Assembly: GCA_964023205.1 (NCBI GenBank)
Contig: OZ026833.1
Span: 5,916,138 to 5,980,137, forward strand
Direction: 5' to 3'
Source: Lutraria lutraria
Taxonomy: Eukaryota; Mollusca; Bivalvia; Venerida; Mactridae
DNA: 64,000 bases
The notes below the pieces were generated by a model. That model did not search any database. It was given only the letters and a program-made list of their open reading frames with translations, and was not told the DNA's origin. A program made the translations under genes and the position numbers. Of this stretch, positions 1 through 11,672 are shown in pieces. Each line of letters begins with the position of its first letter. Position 1 is the first letter of the stretch.

Positions 1-1253
1 TACAGAGAATATTTATACATGTAAAGATGCTCACAAATCAAGCCAGAAAAGTCATCAATACAAAACTATCAAATTACTAAATTATCAAATAGCAGCTAAA
101 ACCATGGTTATTACAATAAATAATTCTAATTCACAAGTTTGGTTATATTTAAACATATTTTTATTATATACACTAATGTTTGCAGCTGTATTTGATATAA
201 AATTTGTGTGCAAGCGCAAAGACAATTCATGGTATGGTAAATTTTAATACATATACTTAGGCATGATATAAAGGTATATTGGGGCATTGTTCTATTACGA
301 CCTTGACCGTGTAAATTTAATGAGCAGATCTAGAGTACTCATTAGTCAACAATTTTCATTCTTTTCATTGACTTTGCTGATCCTTACATTATATAAAATT
401 ATTATATGTTATAGTGATATTCCATATAGTATGTACTGCTCAGTTAGGATAATGAGATAGTGATGTATCATTTTATGTGTACACAAAAGTTTTTACAACC
501 ATTTGTCTGACAAGGTAAAATGGGTTTATAAGAAACGAATATAGAATTATAATTTAACAATAAGATTATAGATAGTTTTTATATTCTTTTTTAACTTTAC
601 CTCAGACGCGAAGGTAGGTTCGTCATATTATTTTAGTGAATACATTGTATAATGCATTATTGTCCTGTGTAACGCTAAGTGTGCACAAGTACTGAAATTT
701 TAGTACCATGAACAAGTATTTCGTGCCAATTTATCTGGCAATTGAATGTGTATGTATGTATGCAGTCTGTTAAGTAATCTAAGCTTACTAATAGATGATC
801 CCATCAACTAGCTAAATATGGAAGAAAATAGATCGACTTTTGATAACGTAACCAATTGTAATTACCAGAAATACGACGCAATGTCTAAGACAATTCTTCA
901 TCATGCATGCAATAAAGACATGTAAACAGATATGTTAAAAAGATACGCCTAACGATCTAGTATAATCCTTAAAAAAATGACAAAATTTATGACTTTTAAA
1001 AAAAAGTATATAGAAATAGAAAATAATTTGCGAAAAAGTAATATCGTAATCTCACTGATATGTTCACAAATGTAACTGACAACATTGTTACCAATTGTGC
1101 TACGCCGACATTCGGTCTGCTTATCAATATTGTAAATTATGTAGTCAGCCTATATGTCTTAATGATAATTTGACAACGGTTTTACTCCATAAAAGTGGAC
1201 TCGACCACTGCGTCACTCTGTGATTATCCTAACCATGATACCATGTATGTATG
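1..1253. other. Non-coding, nothing recognised
   Basis: AT-rich single-copy-looking DNA with no supported frame, RNA gene or repeat that I can see. Confidence 0.5.
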
Positions 1254-1435
1254 TACAGTCAAACATGAGTTAACAGCCACCTCTGAATAAAGGTCACCCT
1301 ATAAATAAAGGCCATTCTATTGAAAAAACATCATTGATTATTTAGAATATAACAACCACTAAATAAAGGTCACCTGTCAATAAAGGCCACATTTTTCTTT
1401 CCACAGGGTGGTCTTTGTTCACAGGTTTGATTGTA
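1254..1435. mobile_element. Foldback element with inverted ends
   Basis: Starts tacagtcaaac...agccacc and ends ggtggtctttg...gtttgattgta, an imperfect inverted repeat of about 28 bases. Inside are four copies of aataaaggycac/aataaaggcca. Non-autonomous, with no coding sequence. Confidence 0.55.
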
Positions 1436-2570
1436 TGTGTAATTGTCTTTTGTTTAAAAAATAAGGCTTTCTTCTTGTTGCCTAATAGTGCAGCCTTTTT
1501 GTTGACTAAGCGACTTTGTATAAACATTATTCAGAATAGTCATCAGAGAATCCAATAGTTACATGCTTGGAATTTGTTTCCACAAGTAATGATTCTACAG
1601 GTCATAAATGATAACAGTGTGTGGTAACAAAAGACAAAATAAGTTGTAGATTTAAATAACAATCACAACAAAAGTCTTTTTTTTTTTAAAGAGGATTTTA
1701 TTCTGTTACAACAAGTGACAATTATATGCATGAATAAAAAGTAAGGCCTAGAAACAGATATTGACTTTCTTATATTGTATTTTTATAAAAAAAATATATA
1801 TCTACTTATTTAAATTGCAATGTTAACACTGTACACACACACATAAATTCTGATTAATGTAGACATACAGATGAATTCAATTTAATGCATGTGATAGCTA
1901 ATAGCTATTCAAATAGCTCATTTGAGGTAATACATGTACTTATTAAACGTAATTCAATTTTGATAAATCAGATAATCTTTTATCAGAAAAAATCATATTT
2001 GTCTTTGAAAAGCATATTACATTATATCTAAATAAAAAAAGTACATGTTTTTTTTCATTAATGAAACAATTAAATACACATTAGAACGTCAACAAGACTT
2101 AACTAGAACATATATACATGAAGATATGTTTGTTTTGTCCAATGTTCAGTAACACACAATACTGTATTGGACTGCAGTTGTTCTAACACAAGCACTATCA
2201 TGATCAAACACAATATGGTTCAGTTTCAAGTTAATTACTTATGTTGTATTTCCATAAATTAAGTCACACGTCTAACACATTAATTTCTATTTTCCTTTTC
2301 TCAATCAGTTTATCAAATTTTATGCGACTAATTCTTCATATATGTAGAATATCAGAACATGCTCCACTATTTTCCGTGCCGTATCCAGTGGTCACGTGAT
2401 GAATGAACTTTTACATCGTTCATTCAAATATCTTTGCTGCTTCCTATATTCCTGATGTTTGGATCACAATAGATACTTCCTGAAATTTTAAATAACAATG
2501 TTATCTATGCCGATAGATTATGTTTTTAAAATTTAAATTTCTGTCCAGAATCACCGTTGCTACTCAAGAC
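1436..2570. other. Non-coding, nothing recognised
   Basis: AT-rich DNA with A/T homopolymer runs; no coding or repeat signal. Confidence 0.5.
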
Positions 2571-2660
2571 GCCCATCCGGCTAACTCAGTAGTTAGAGTG
2601 TTTTGTCTACTTACCGAGAGGTTGTGAGTTCGAACCCCGGTCGCACTTTTTGTTGCTTCG
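2571..2660 (+). mobile_element. tRNA-like SINE head
   Basis: Pol III A-box-like ggctaactcagtagttagag and B-box gttcgaacccc are spaced as in a tRNA, but acceptor and T stems do not pair. It is therefore a tRNA-derived SINE or pseudogene. A relative is read on the minus strand at about 40004-40170. Confidence 0.6.
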
Positions 2661-3265
2661 TATTAAAATATGGTATTTAATCTTTGCAATGTTGTTTTTT
2701 AGCGTATTAAGCCAGTTGCGATATGTTAAGTAATAACTGTAATTTATTATTTCAATTGTGTGTTTTCACTATGAACTTGGTTTACTAGCAATACAAGATA
2801 ATATCTTATAGATATTTGCAGTTGGTTTGCATTGTAAACAAATAGACGTAAGTATTGTATTGACCAAGTTTTTGATTTAGACTCTACTTAGAAATTTACG
2901 AATTTCTTTACAAAAAAAAAAAAAATTACCTTACATTTGCTGTACAGCTTGAAATAAATCTTTTAAATATTTGGTCGAACATAACATTCCTTCACAATGC
3001 TGGTCCTTAAATCATACCAAGCCATACCTGGAAAGCATACAAAAAATTAAAACAATGACGTCATTAAAAAGGATGTATATCCAATAATGAAATATACTAA
3101 TTATATAATATTGAATTTGACATTAAAGAAAATGGATTCCATTTGTATAAAAAACACCAGGTTCATGTCATCTTTGTTTAAACAATTATGTTATAGTTGG
3201 CAAAGTCACTGTTGTTGTGTTTACATGAAATATGCCTCCTGCAACCTTGACATATAACTACATGT
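2661..3265. other. Non-coding, nothing recognised
   Basis: AT-rich spacer between the SINE head and the element at 3266, with an A-run at about 2912. Confidence 0.5.
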
Positions 3266-3904
3266 GCGGTAAAGCCTGTCCTTCCGACCACCTTTTACAA
3301 GCGACCTCATGTCTTATGCGACCGCTCTCAATTCCTCCCGAGAGTTTTTAAACTTTAATTTAACTTAGTTATGCGACCACCTGTCTAACGCGGTTAATAA
3401 CCAGTATTTTCTGTCTATATCATAGTTGTTAAGCGACCGCTGTGTGGTGTGTTAACCTAAATGTGTGATTGTTTGTATCACCTGAACAAAAGAAATGTTG
3501 GCAAACCAGAAAAAAATTAGTTTAGAGGAATAGATAACTGTTTAAACCTTTAATGCAAGAGCAAGCTCAGAAATTTGCCATCCGTTCTTCTAAACTGTGT
3601 ATTTTTATCTGAACAATATGTTAACACTTCAAACACAGGTTTTTATGTTTTATAAAATAATCATTTTTAAATCAATAATGTTTTATATTCTCTTAAGATT
3701 TTATGTACAAAGTACTATTTTTAAAACGAGAAGCCACGGTTACATTTGTCTCTGTATAAAATGTTTACAGCGTAATTAAATGTAAATGGTTTCGTACTAT
3801 ATAACAGTATGTAACTCCAATCCCTATTTAACAGACAACCTGTCTTCAGAGACCATATTCTCGTTCTCCCTTGACTGGTCGCTTCAGACAGGTTTTACTG
3901 TATA
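3266..3904. mobile_element. Non-autonomous element with inverted ends, about 640 bp
   Basis: The left end gcggtaaagcctgtccttccgacc and the complement of the right end (tacagtaaaacctgtctgaagcgacc) match imperfectly. The motif gcgacc recurs through the left part. A 60-codon frame inside has no recognisable features. Confidence 0.5.
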
Positions 3905-6900
3905 GAAAATAGGATAACAGGGGAAATATTGTATATAAAAAAACAGATATCAGCTCAGTAAGATTTCCAGTTTTTTCTAGAAAATCCAAAAAATGAGAAA
4001 TTTTGACCTTGCGAAACTAAAGCATCCAATTTCATCACTTCCACCATCGACAATCAGACAGAATCTATGATTTATGAGAAAGTCACTTAGTCTGCAGTTA
4101 TGTACTATGCTAGACTCGTCAGTGAGTAACAAGATTAACAGGACAAACTCTAGACTCATAAAAAAGAACAACACTTCAAGACACACCACATAGACATATC
4201 CGTGATTACCATGTTCTTACAGGAATGTCTCCTTATAAAGTGAGAACATTGGACTGCAGATATGATAATCCAGTTATATCAGTGAGACATGACCTGCAGA
4301 TATGAACTCCCGAATCATCAATCAGTTTGTGGACTGCAGTTTATGTACCCTAGATCTGTCGGGAGCAAAGAACAAGGCCTGGCTGCTTGAACGATCTACT
4401 TTATCAGTGAGATCTGCTGAATGAAAGATGGATTCTGTTCTTATTGAAGTCAAGGAAAAAAAGGACGACAGAATACTGTTAAACTAGTTTCATACACGCA
4501 AGTTTTATTTTCGTTAATATTTGCAAATTGATTACCTCGCAAATTCATAGATGTCGCAAATAAATGATAACTTCTACATCTGAAAATGAGTTATATCCTA
4601 AAACATGCAACAGTATGTGCATTTCATTAACGCAAAAATACAGGTATATTTGTTACATATGATTTACATTGTTTCTACTAAAATAAAGTTTACAGTTTAC
4701 ATCATTTGAGTCTCATTTAATGCCATTTGAACTCGCTATGCTGAATAAGTTCTGAGTCATTTTTAATGTTTTGCATTCACTATAACCTCTACTTGACTTA
4801 ATGACTCTAGTAAACAATTAGGCTCATGTCTTTTTCTTTTACAAAATAATGCTATTGTTTGGGAAGACATTGTTATTGTATCTAAATGAAATACAGTATT
4901 ATGCCATCTGTATGTTTGTGTTTGAAATATGACTATGAACAAATTGGAATAATGGCGGCTACATTGCATATAAGAAAGTCAAAATTTATTCAGTAATATT
5001 ACAATTTATCGGTAATTAAAAAATGAGAAATTTTGACCTTGCAAAAATAAAGCATCCCATTTCATCACTTCCACCATCGACAATCAGACAGAATCTATGA
5101 TTTATGAGAAAGTCCCTTAGTCTGCAGTTATGTACTATGCTAGACTCGTCAGTGAGTAACAAGATTAACAGGACAAACTCTAGACTCATAAAAAAGAACA
5201 ACACTACAAGACACACCCCAAAGACATATCCGTGATTACCATGTTCTTACAGGAATGTCTCCTTATAAAGTGAGAACATTGGACTGCAGATATGATAATC
5301 CAGTTATATCAGCGAGACATGACCTGCAGATATGAACTCCCGAATCATCAATCAGTTTGTGGACTGCAGTTTATGTACCCTAGATCTGTCGGGAGCAAAG
5401 AACAAGGCCTGGCTGCTTGAACAATCTACTTTATCAGTGAGATCTGCTGAATGAAAGATGGATTCCGTGTTATTGAAGACAAGGAAAAAAAGGACGACAG
5501 AATACTGTTAAACTAGTTTCATACTCACAAGTTTTATTTTAGTTAATATTTGCAAACTGAATACCTCGCAAATTCATAAATGTCGCAAATAAATCATAAC
5601 TTCTATATCTGAAAATGAGTTATATCCTAAAACATGCAATGGTATGTGCATTTCATTAACGCAAAAATACGGGTATATTTTTTATATATGATTTACAATT
5701 TTTCTACTAAAATAAAGTTACACAATAATAGTATTGACAAGTGCAAGTACTATATTGATTATATATTAATAGATTCTAATATAGTAACAAGTTTACATTT
5801 TCCATCATTTTTAGTTGCATAATGCCCGTATGAACTTGCCATGCTGAATAAGTTCTGAGTCATTTTCAATGTTTTGCATGGTCACTATAACCTCTACTTG
5901 ACTTAATGACTCTAGTAAACAATTAGGCTCATGTCTTCTTCTTTTACAAAATAATGTTATTGTTTGAGAAGACATTGTTTTTGTGTCTACATGGTCGGAA
6001 TACAATACTATGCCATCTGTATGTTTGTGTTTGAAATATGACTATGGACAAATTGGAATAATGGCGAGTACATTGTATATAAAAAAGAACGCATATCTCT
6101 CAAAATTTATTCAGTAATATTTCAATTTATCGGTAGTAGAAAAAATAAATTTTGACCTTGCGAAACTAAAGCATCCGATTTCATCACTTCCACCATCGAC
6201 AATCAGACAGAATCTATGATTTATGAGAAAGCCCCTATAGTCTGCAGTTATGTACTATGCTAGACTCGTCAGTGAGTAACAAGATTAACAGGACAAACTC
6301 TAGACTCATCAAAAAGAACAACACTACAAGACACACCCCAAAGACATATCCGTGATTACCATGTTCTTACAGGAATGTCTCCTTATAAAGTGAGAACATT
6401 GGACTGCAGATATGATAATCCAGTTATATCAGTGAGACATGACCTGCAGATATGAACTCCCAAATCATCAATCAGTTTGTGGACTGCAGTTTATGTACCC
6501 TAGATCTGTCGGGAGCAAAGAACAAGGCCTGGCTGCTTGAACAATCTACTTTATCAGTGAGATCTGCTGAATGAAAGATGGATTCCGTTCCTATTGAAGA
6601 CAAGGAAAAAAAGGACAACAGAATACTGTTAAATTAGTTTCATACACGCAAGTTTTATTTTCGCTAATATTTGCAAATTGAATACCTTGCAAATTCATAA
6701 ATGCCGCAAATAAATGATAACTTCTATATCTGAAAATGAGCTATATCCTAAAACATACAACGGTATGTGCATTTCATTAACGCAAAAATACGGGTATATT
6801 TGTTATATATGATTTACATTTTCTACTAGAATAAAGTTTACAGTTTGCATCATTTTAGTCTCATTTAATGCCATTTGAACTCACTATGCTGAATAAGTTC

Positions 6901-8493
6901 TGACTCATTTTTAATGTTTTGCATGGTCACTATAACCTCTACTTGACTTAATGACTCTAGTAAACAATTAGGCTCATGTTTTCTTCTTTTACAAAATAAT
7001 ATTATTGTTTAGGAAGACATAGTTATTGTGTCTAAATGAAATACAGTATTATGCCATCTGTATGTTTGTGTTTCAAATATGACTATGAACAAATTGGAAT
7101 AATGGCAGCTACATTGTATATAAGAAAGTCAAAATTTATTCAGTAATATTACAATTTATCGGTAATTAAAAAATTTAGAAATTTTGACCTTGCAAAAATA
7201 AAGCATTCAATTTAATCACTTCCACCATCCACAATCAGACAGAATCTATGATTTATGAGAAAGCCCCTATAGTCTGCAGTTATGTACTATGCTAGACTCG
7301 TCAGTGAGTAACAAGATTAACAGGACAAACTCTAGACTCATAAAAAAGAACAACACTACAAGACACACCCCAAAGACATATCCGTGATTACCATGTTCTT
7401 ACAGGAATGTCTCCTTATAAAGTGAGAACATTGGACTGCAGATATAATAATCCAGTTATATCAGTGAGACATGACCTGCAGATATGAACTCCCAAATCAT
7501 CAATCAGTTTGTGGACTGCAGTTTATGTACCCTAGATCTGTCGGGAGCAAAGAACAAGGCCTGGCTGCTTGAACAATCTACTTTATCAGTGAGATCTGCT
7601 GAATGAAAGATGGCTTCCGTTCTTATTGAAGACAAGGAAAAAAAGGACAACAGAATACTGTTAAACTAGTTTTATACTCGCAAGTTTTATTTTCGCTAAT
7701 ATTTGCAAATTGAATACCTTGCAAATTCATAAATGTCGCAAAAAAAAATAATGATAACTTCCTATAACTGAAAATGAGTTATATCCTAAAACAGGCAACG
7801 GTTATGTGCATTTCATTAACGCAAAAATACGGGTATATTTGTTATATATGATTTACAATTTTTCTACTAAAATAAAGTTACACAATAAAGTATTGGCAAG
7901 TGCAAGTACTATATTAATTATGTATTAATGGATTCTAATATAGTAACAAGTTTACAGTTTGCATCATTTTAGTCTCATTTAATGCCATTTGAACTGGCTA
8001 TACTGAATAAGTTCTGAGTCATTTTTAATGTTTTGCATGGTCACTATAACCTCTACTTGACTTAATGACTCTAGTAAACAATTAGGCTCATGTCTTCTTC
8101 TTTTACAAAATAATGTTATTGTTTGGGAAGACATAGTTATTGTGTCTAAATGAAATACAGTATTATGCCATCTGTATGTTTGTGTTTGAAATATGACTTT
8201 GAACAAATTGGAATAATGGCAGCTATATTGTACATAATATAAAATATAAGAAAGTCAAAATTTATTCAGTAACATTACAATTTATCGGTAGTAGAAAAAA
8301 TGAGAAATTTTGACCTTGCGAAACTAAAGCATCCGATTTCATCACTTCCACCATCGACAATCAGACAGAATCTATAATTTATGAGAAAGCCCCTATAGTC
8401 TGCAGTTATGTACTATGCTAGACTCGTCAGTGAGTAACAAGATTAACAGGACAAACTCTAGACTCATCAAAAAGAACAACACTACAAGACACA

Positions 8494-8698
8494 CCCCAAA
8501 GACATATCGATTAACTCGCAAGTTCATAAATGTCACGAATAAAAGATGACTTCTATATCTGAAAACAAGTTATATAGGAAAAACTTACAATGGTATGTGC
8601 ATTTCATTAACGCAAAAATACGGGTATATTCGTTATATATCATTAACATTTTTTCTACTAAAATAAACTAACACAATGTAGTATTGACATGTGCAAGT
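8494..8698. repeat. Deleted remnant preceding the higher-order copies
   Basis: The core of the unit at 8308 stops after gacatatc and jumps to cgattaactcgc, skipping about 310 bases that are present at 10629-10940. A second jump at gcaagt/ctgtcatt skips about 520 bases present at 11146-11672. The first junction shares ATC between the two sides. Confidence 0.8.
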
Positions 8699-11223
8699 CT
8701 GTCATTAAATAAGATGGCAATGTTAATTCGAAAGTGATACCTGCTGTGTTTTTTAAGCTGAGCAATTAACAATTAAGGTGTCTGATCATTAACGTCTCAA
8801 GAAATAAAAAATTTGATGCACGCGTTTTAATTTTGATAGCCAATCAATCACTATGTTTATGGTTCAATAATTGAAACCACGCCCATGTTTGATGTCTAGT
8901 AAGAGATTTTATAACAATTTTTTTGTCATTAATGAATTAATAGTATCATATCACACCAATACAATGCGCATTATGTTAATGATTTTTAATGCTGGTAAGG
9001 AAAAGTTGATAAAATATCATTTTACGTTTTTTTTAGCGATTTTAACCAATGCCAATACGTTAATGCCCTTTTGAACTCGACATGCGAAATAAGTTCTGAG
9101 TCATTTTCAATGTTTTGCATGGTCACTATATCCTCTACTTGACTGAATGACTCTAGTAAACAATTAGGCTCATGTCTTCTTCTTTTACAAAATAATGTTA
9201 TTGTTTGAGAAGACATTGTTATTGTGTCTACATGGTCGGAATACAATACTATGCCATCTGTATGTTTGTGTTTGAAATATGACTATGGACAAATTGGAAT
9301 AATGGCGAGTACATTGTATATAAAAAAGAACGCATATCTCTCAAAATTTATTCAGTAATATTTCAATTTATCGGTAGTAGAAAAAATGAGAAATTTTGAC
9401 CTTGCGAAACTAAAGCATCCGATTTCATCACTTCCACCATCGACAATCAGACAGAATCTATGATTTATGAGAAAGCCCCTATAGTCTGCAGTTATGTACT
9501 ATGCTAGACTCGTCAGTGAGTAACAAGATTAACAGGACAAACTCTAGACTCATCAAAAAGAACAACACTACAAGACACACCCCAAAGACATATCCGTGAT
9601 TACCATGTTCTTACAGGAATGTCTCCTTATAAAGTGAGAACATTGGACTGCAGATATGATAATCCAGTTATATCAGTGAGACATGACCTGCAGATATGAA
9701 CTCCCAAATCATCAATCAGTTTGTGGACTGCAGTTTATGTACCCTAGATCTGTCGGGAGCAAAGAACAAGGCCTGGCTGCTTGAACAATCTACTTTATCA
9801 GTGAGATCTGCTGAATGAAAGATGGATTCCGTTCCTATTGAAGACAAGGAAAAAAAGGACAACAGAATACTGTTAAATTAGTTTCATACACGCAAGTTTT
9901 ATTTTCGCTAATATTTGCAAATTGAATACCTTGCAAATTCATAAATGCCGCAAATAAATGATAACTTCTATATCTGAAAATGAGCTATATCCTAAAACAT
10001 ACAACGGTATGTGCATTTCATTAACGCAAAAATACGGGTATATTTGTTATATATGATTTACATTTTCTACTAGAATAAAGTTTACAGTTTGCATCATTTT
10101 AGTCTCATTTAATGCCATTTGAACTCACTATGCTGAATAAGTTCTGACTCATTTTTAATGTTTTGCATGGTCACTATAACCTCTACTTGACTTAATGACT
10201 CTAGTAAACAATTAGGCTCATGTTTTCTTCTTTTACAAAATAACATTTATTGTTTAGGAAGACATAGTTATTGTGTCTAAATGAAATACAGTATTATGCC
10301 ATCTGTATGTTTGTGTTTCAAATATGACTATGAACAAATTGGAATAATGGCGGCTACATTGTATATAAGAAAGTCAAAATTTATTCAGTAATATTACAAT
10401 TTATCGGTAATTAAAAAATTAAGAAATTTTGACCTTGCAAAAATAAAGCATTCAATTTCATCACTTCCACCATCCACAATCAGACAGAATCTATGATTTA
10501 TGAGAAAGCCCCTATAGTCTGCAGTTATGTACTATGCTAGACTCGTCAGTGAGTAACAAGATTAACAGGACAAACTCTAGACTCATAAAAAAGAACAACA
10601 CTACAAGACACACCCCAAAGACATATCCGTGATTACCATGCTCTTACAGGAATGTCTCCTTATAAAGTGAGAACATTGGACTGCAGATATAAAAATCCAG
10701 TTATATCAGCGAGACATGACCTGCAGATATGAACTCCAGAATCATCAATCAGTTTGTGGACTGCAGTTTATGTACCCTAGATCTGTCGGGAGCAAAGAAC
10801 AAGGCCTGGCTGCTTGAACAATCTACTTTATCAGTGAGATCTGCTGAATGAAAGATGGCTTCCGTTCTTATTAAAGACAAGGAAATAAAGGACGACAGAA
10901 TACTGTTAAGCTAGTTTCATACTCGCAAGTTTTATTTTCGCTAATATTTGCAAATCGATTAACTCGCAAGTTCATAAATGTCACGAATAAAAGATGACTT
11001 CTATATCTGAAAACAAGTTATATAGGAAAAACTTACAATGGTATGTGCATTTCATTAACGCAAAAATACGGGTATATTCGTTATATATCATTAACATTTT
11101 TTCTACTAAAATAAACTAACACAATGTAGTATTGACATGTGCAAGTACTATCTTAATTATATATCAATAGATTCTTATATAGTAACAAATTTACAGTTTG
11201 CATCATTTTAGTCGCATTTAATG

Positions 11224-11380
11224 TATCTGGCTTCGATGTGAGGTCAAATCATGTTTCACCAATTTATAGATTTAAAAACTAAACCATAAGTATATACTAA
11301 AATAAACCCACTGTATAAAGTGCATTGCAAGTGATTTGAAACAAATATTACATTTGATTGATCTTCTATAAACCAATATT
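11224..11380. repeat. Segment present inverted at 20152-20300
   Basis: Running ctggcttcgatgtgaggtc to gatcttctataaacc, this matches the reverse complement of 20152-20300 at roughly nine bases in ten. A further direct copy sits at 14204-14355 within the next block. Confidence 0.8.
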
Positions 11381-11476
11381 GCTCAAAATTCTCGATTTTT
11401 TTAACAACAATAACTATTCTGTATTTAGGAATATATTTTAACAAATAGCCTTAAAATCACTATAAATGTATAATGC

Positions 11477-11628
11477 AGGGATCCGTGCCTCAGTTTTTCA
11501 TAATGTCCTCGGTTCGTCAGATACTTGACTTCAAAGTAATTCTGTACCCAAAACCCCGCTGTTTATTACGTAGTATGCCATAGATAAAAAATGAAAACAA
11601 GTGTCAAAATTCTGAGGCACGGTTCCCT
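11477..11628. mobile_element. 152-bp MITE-like element, copy 1
   Basis: Ends are 17-bp inverted repeats, AGGGATCCGTGCCTCAG against the complement of CTGAGGCACGGTTCCCT, with one mismatch. No clear target-site duplication. It lies in the extra segment of the higher-order repeat. Confidence 0.65.
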
Positions 11629-11672
11629 AGAGTAACATTTCTACTACAAAATACCGAAAAAAGCTAAAAAAT

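Larger units (their letters stand above)
8699..11672. repeat. Higher-order repeat copy 1 (about 2.97 kb)
   Basis: Begins at ctgtcattaaataagatgg and contains two satellite units plus a segment of about 520 bases not found in ordinary units. The same start recurs at 11673 and 14650, and all internal landmarks shift together. Confidence 0.9.

Noticed and set aside
5016..5216. Minus-strand 66-codon frame with a signal-peptide-like start in the satellite core
   Set aside because: It also appears at 3977-4189, but in the other eleven units one extra base (agcccctatag in place of agtcccttag) breaks the frame, so it is not maintained as a gene.
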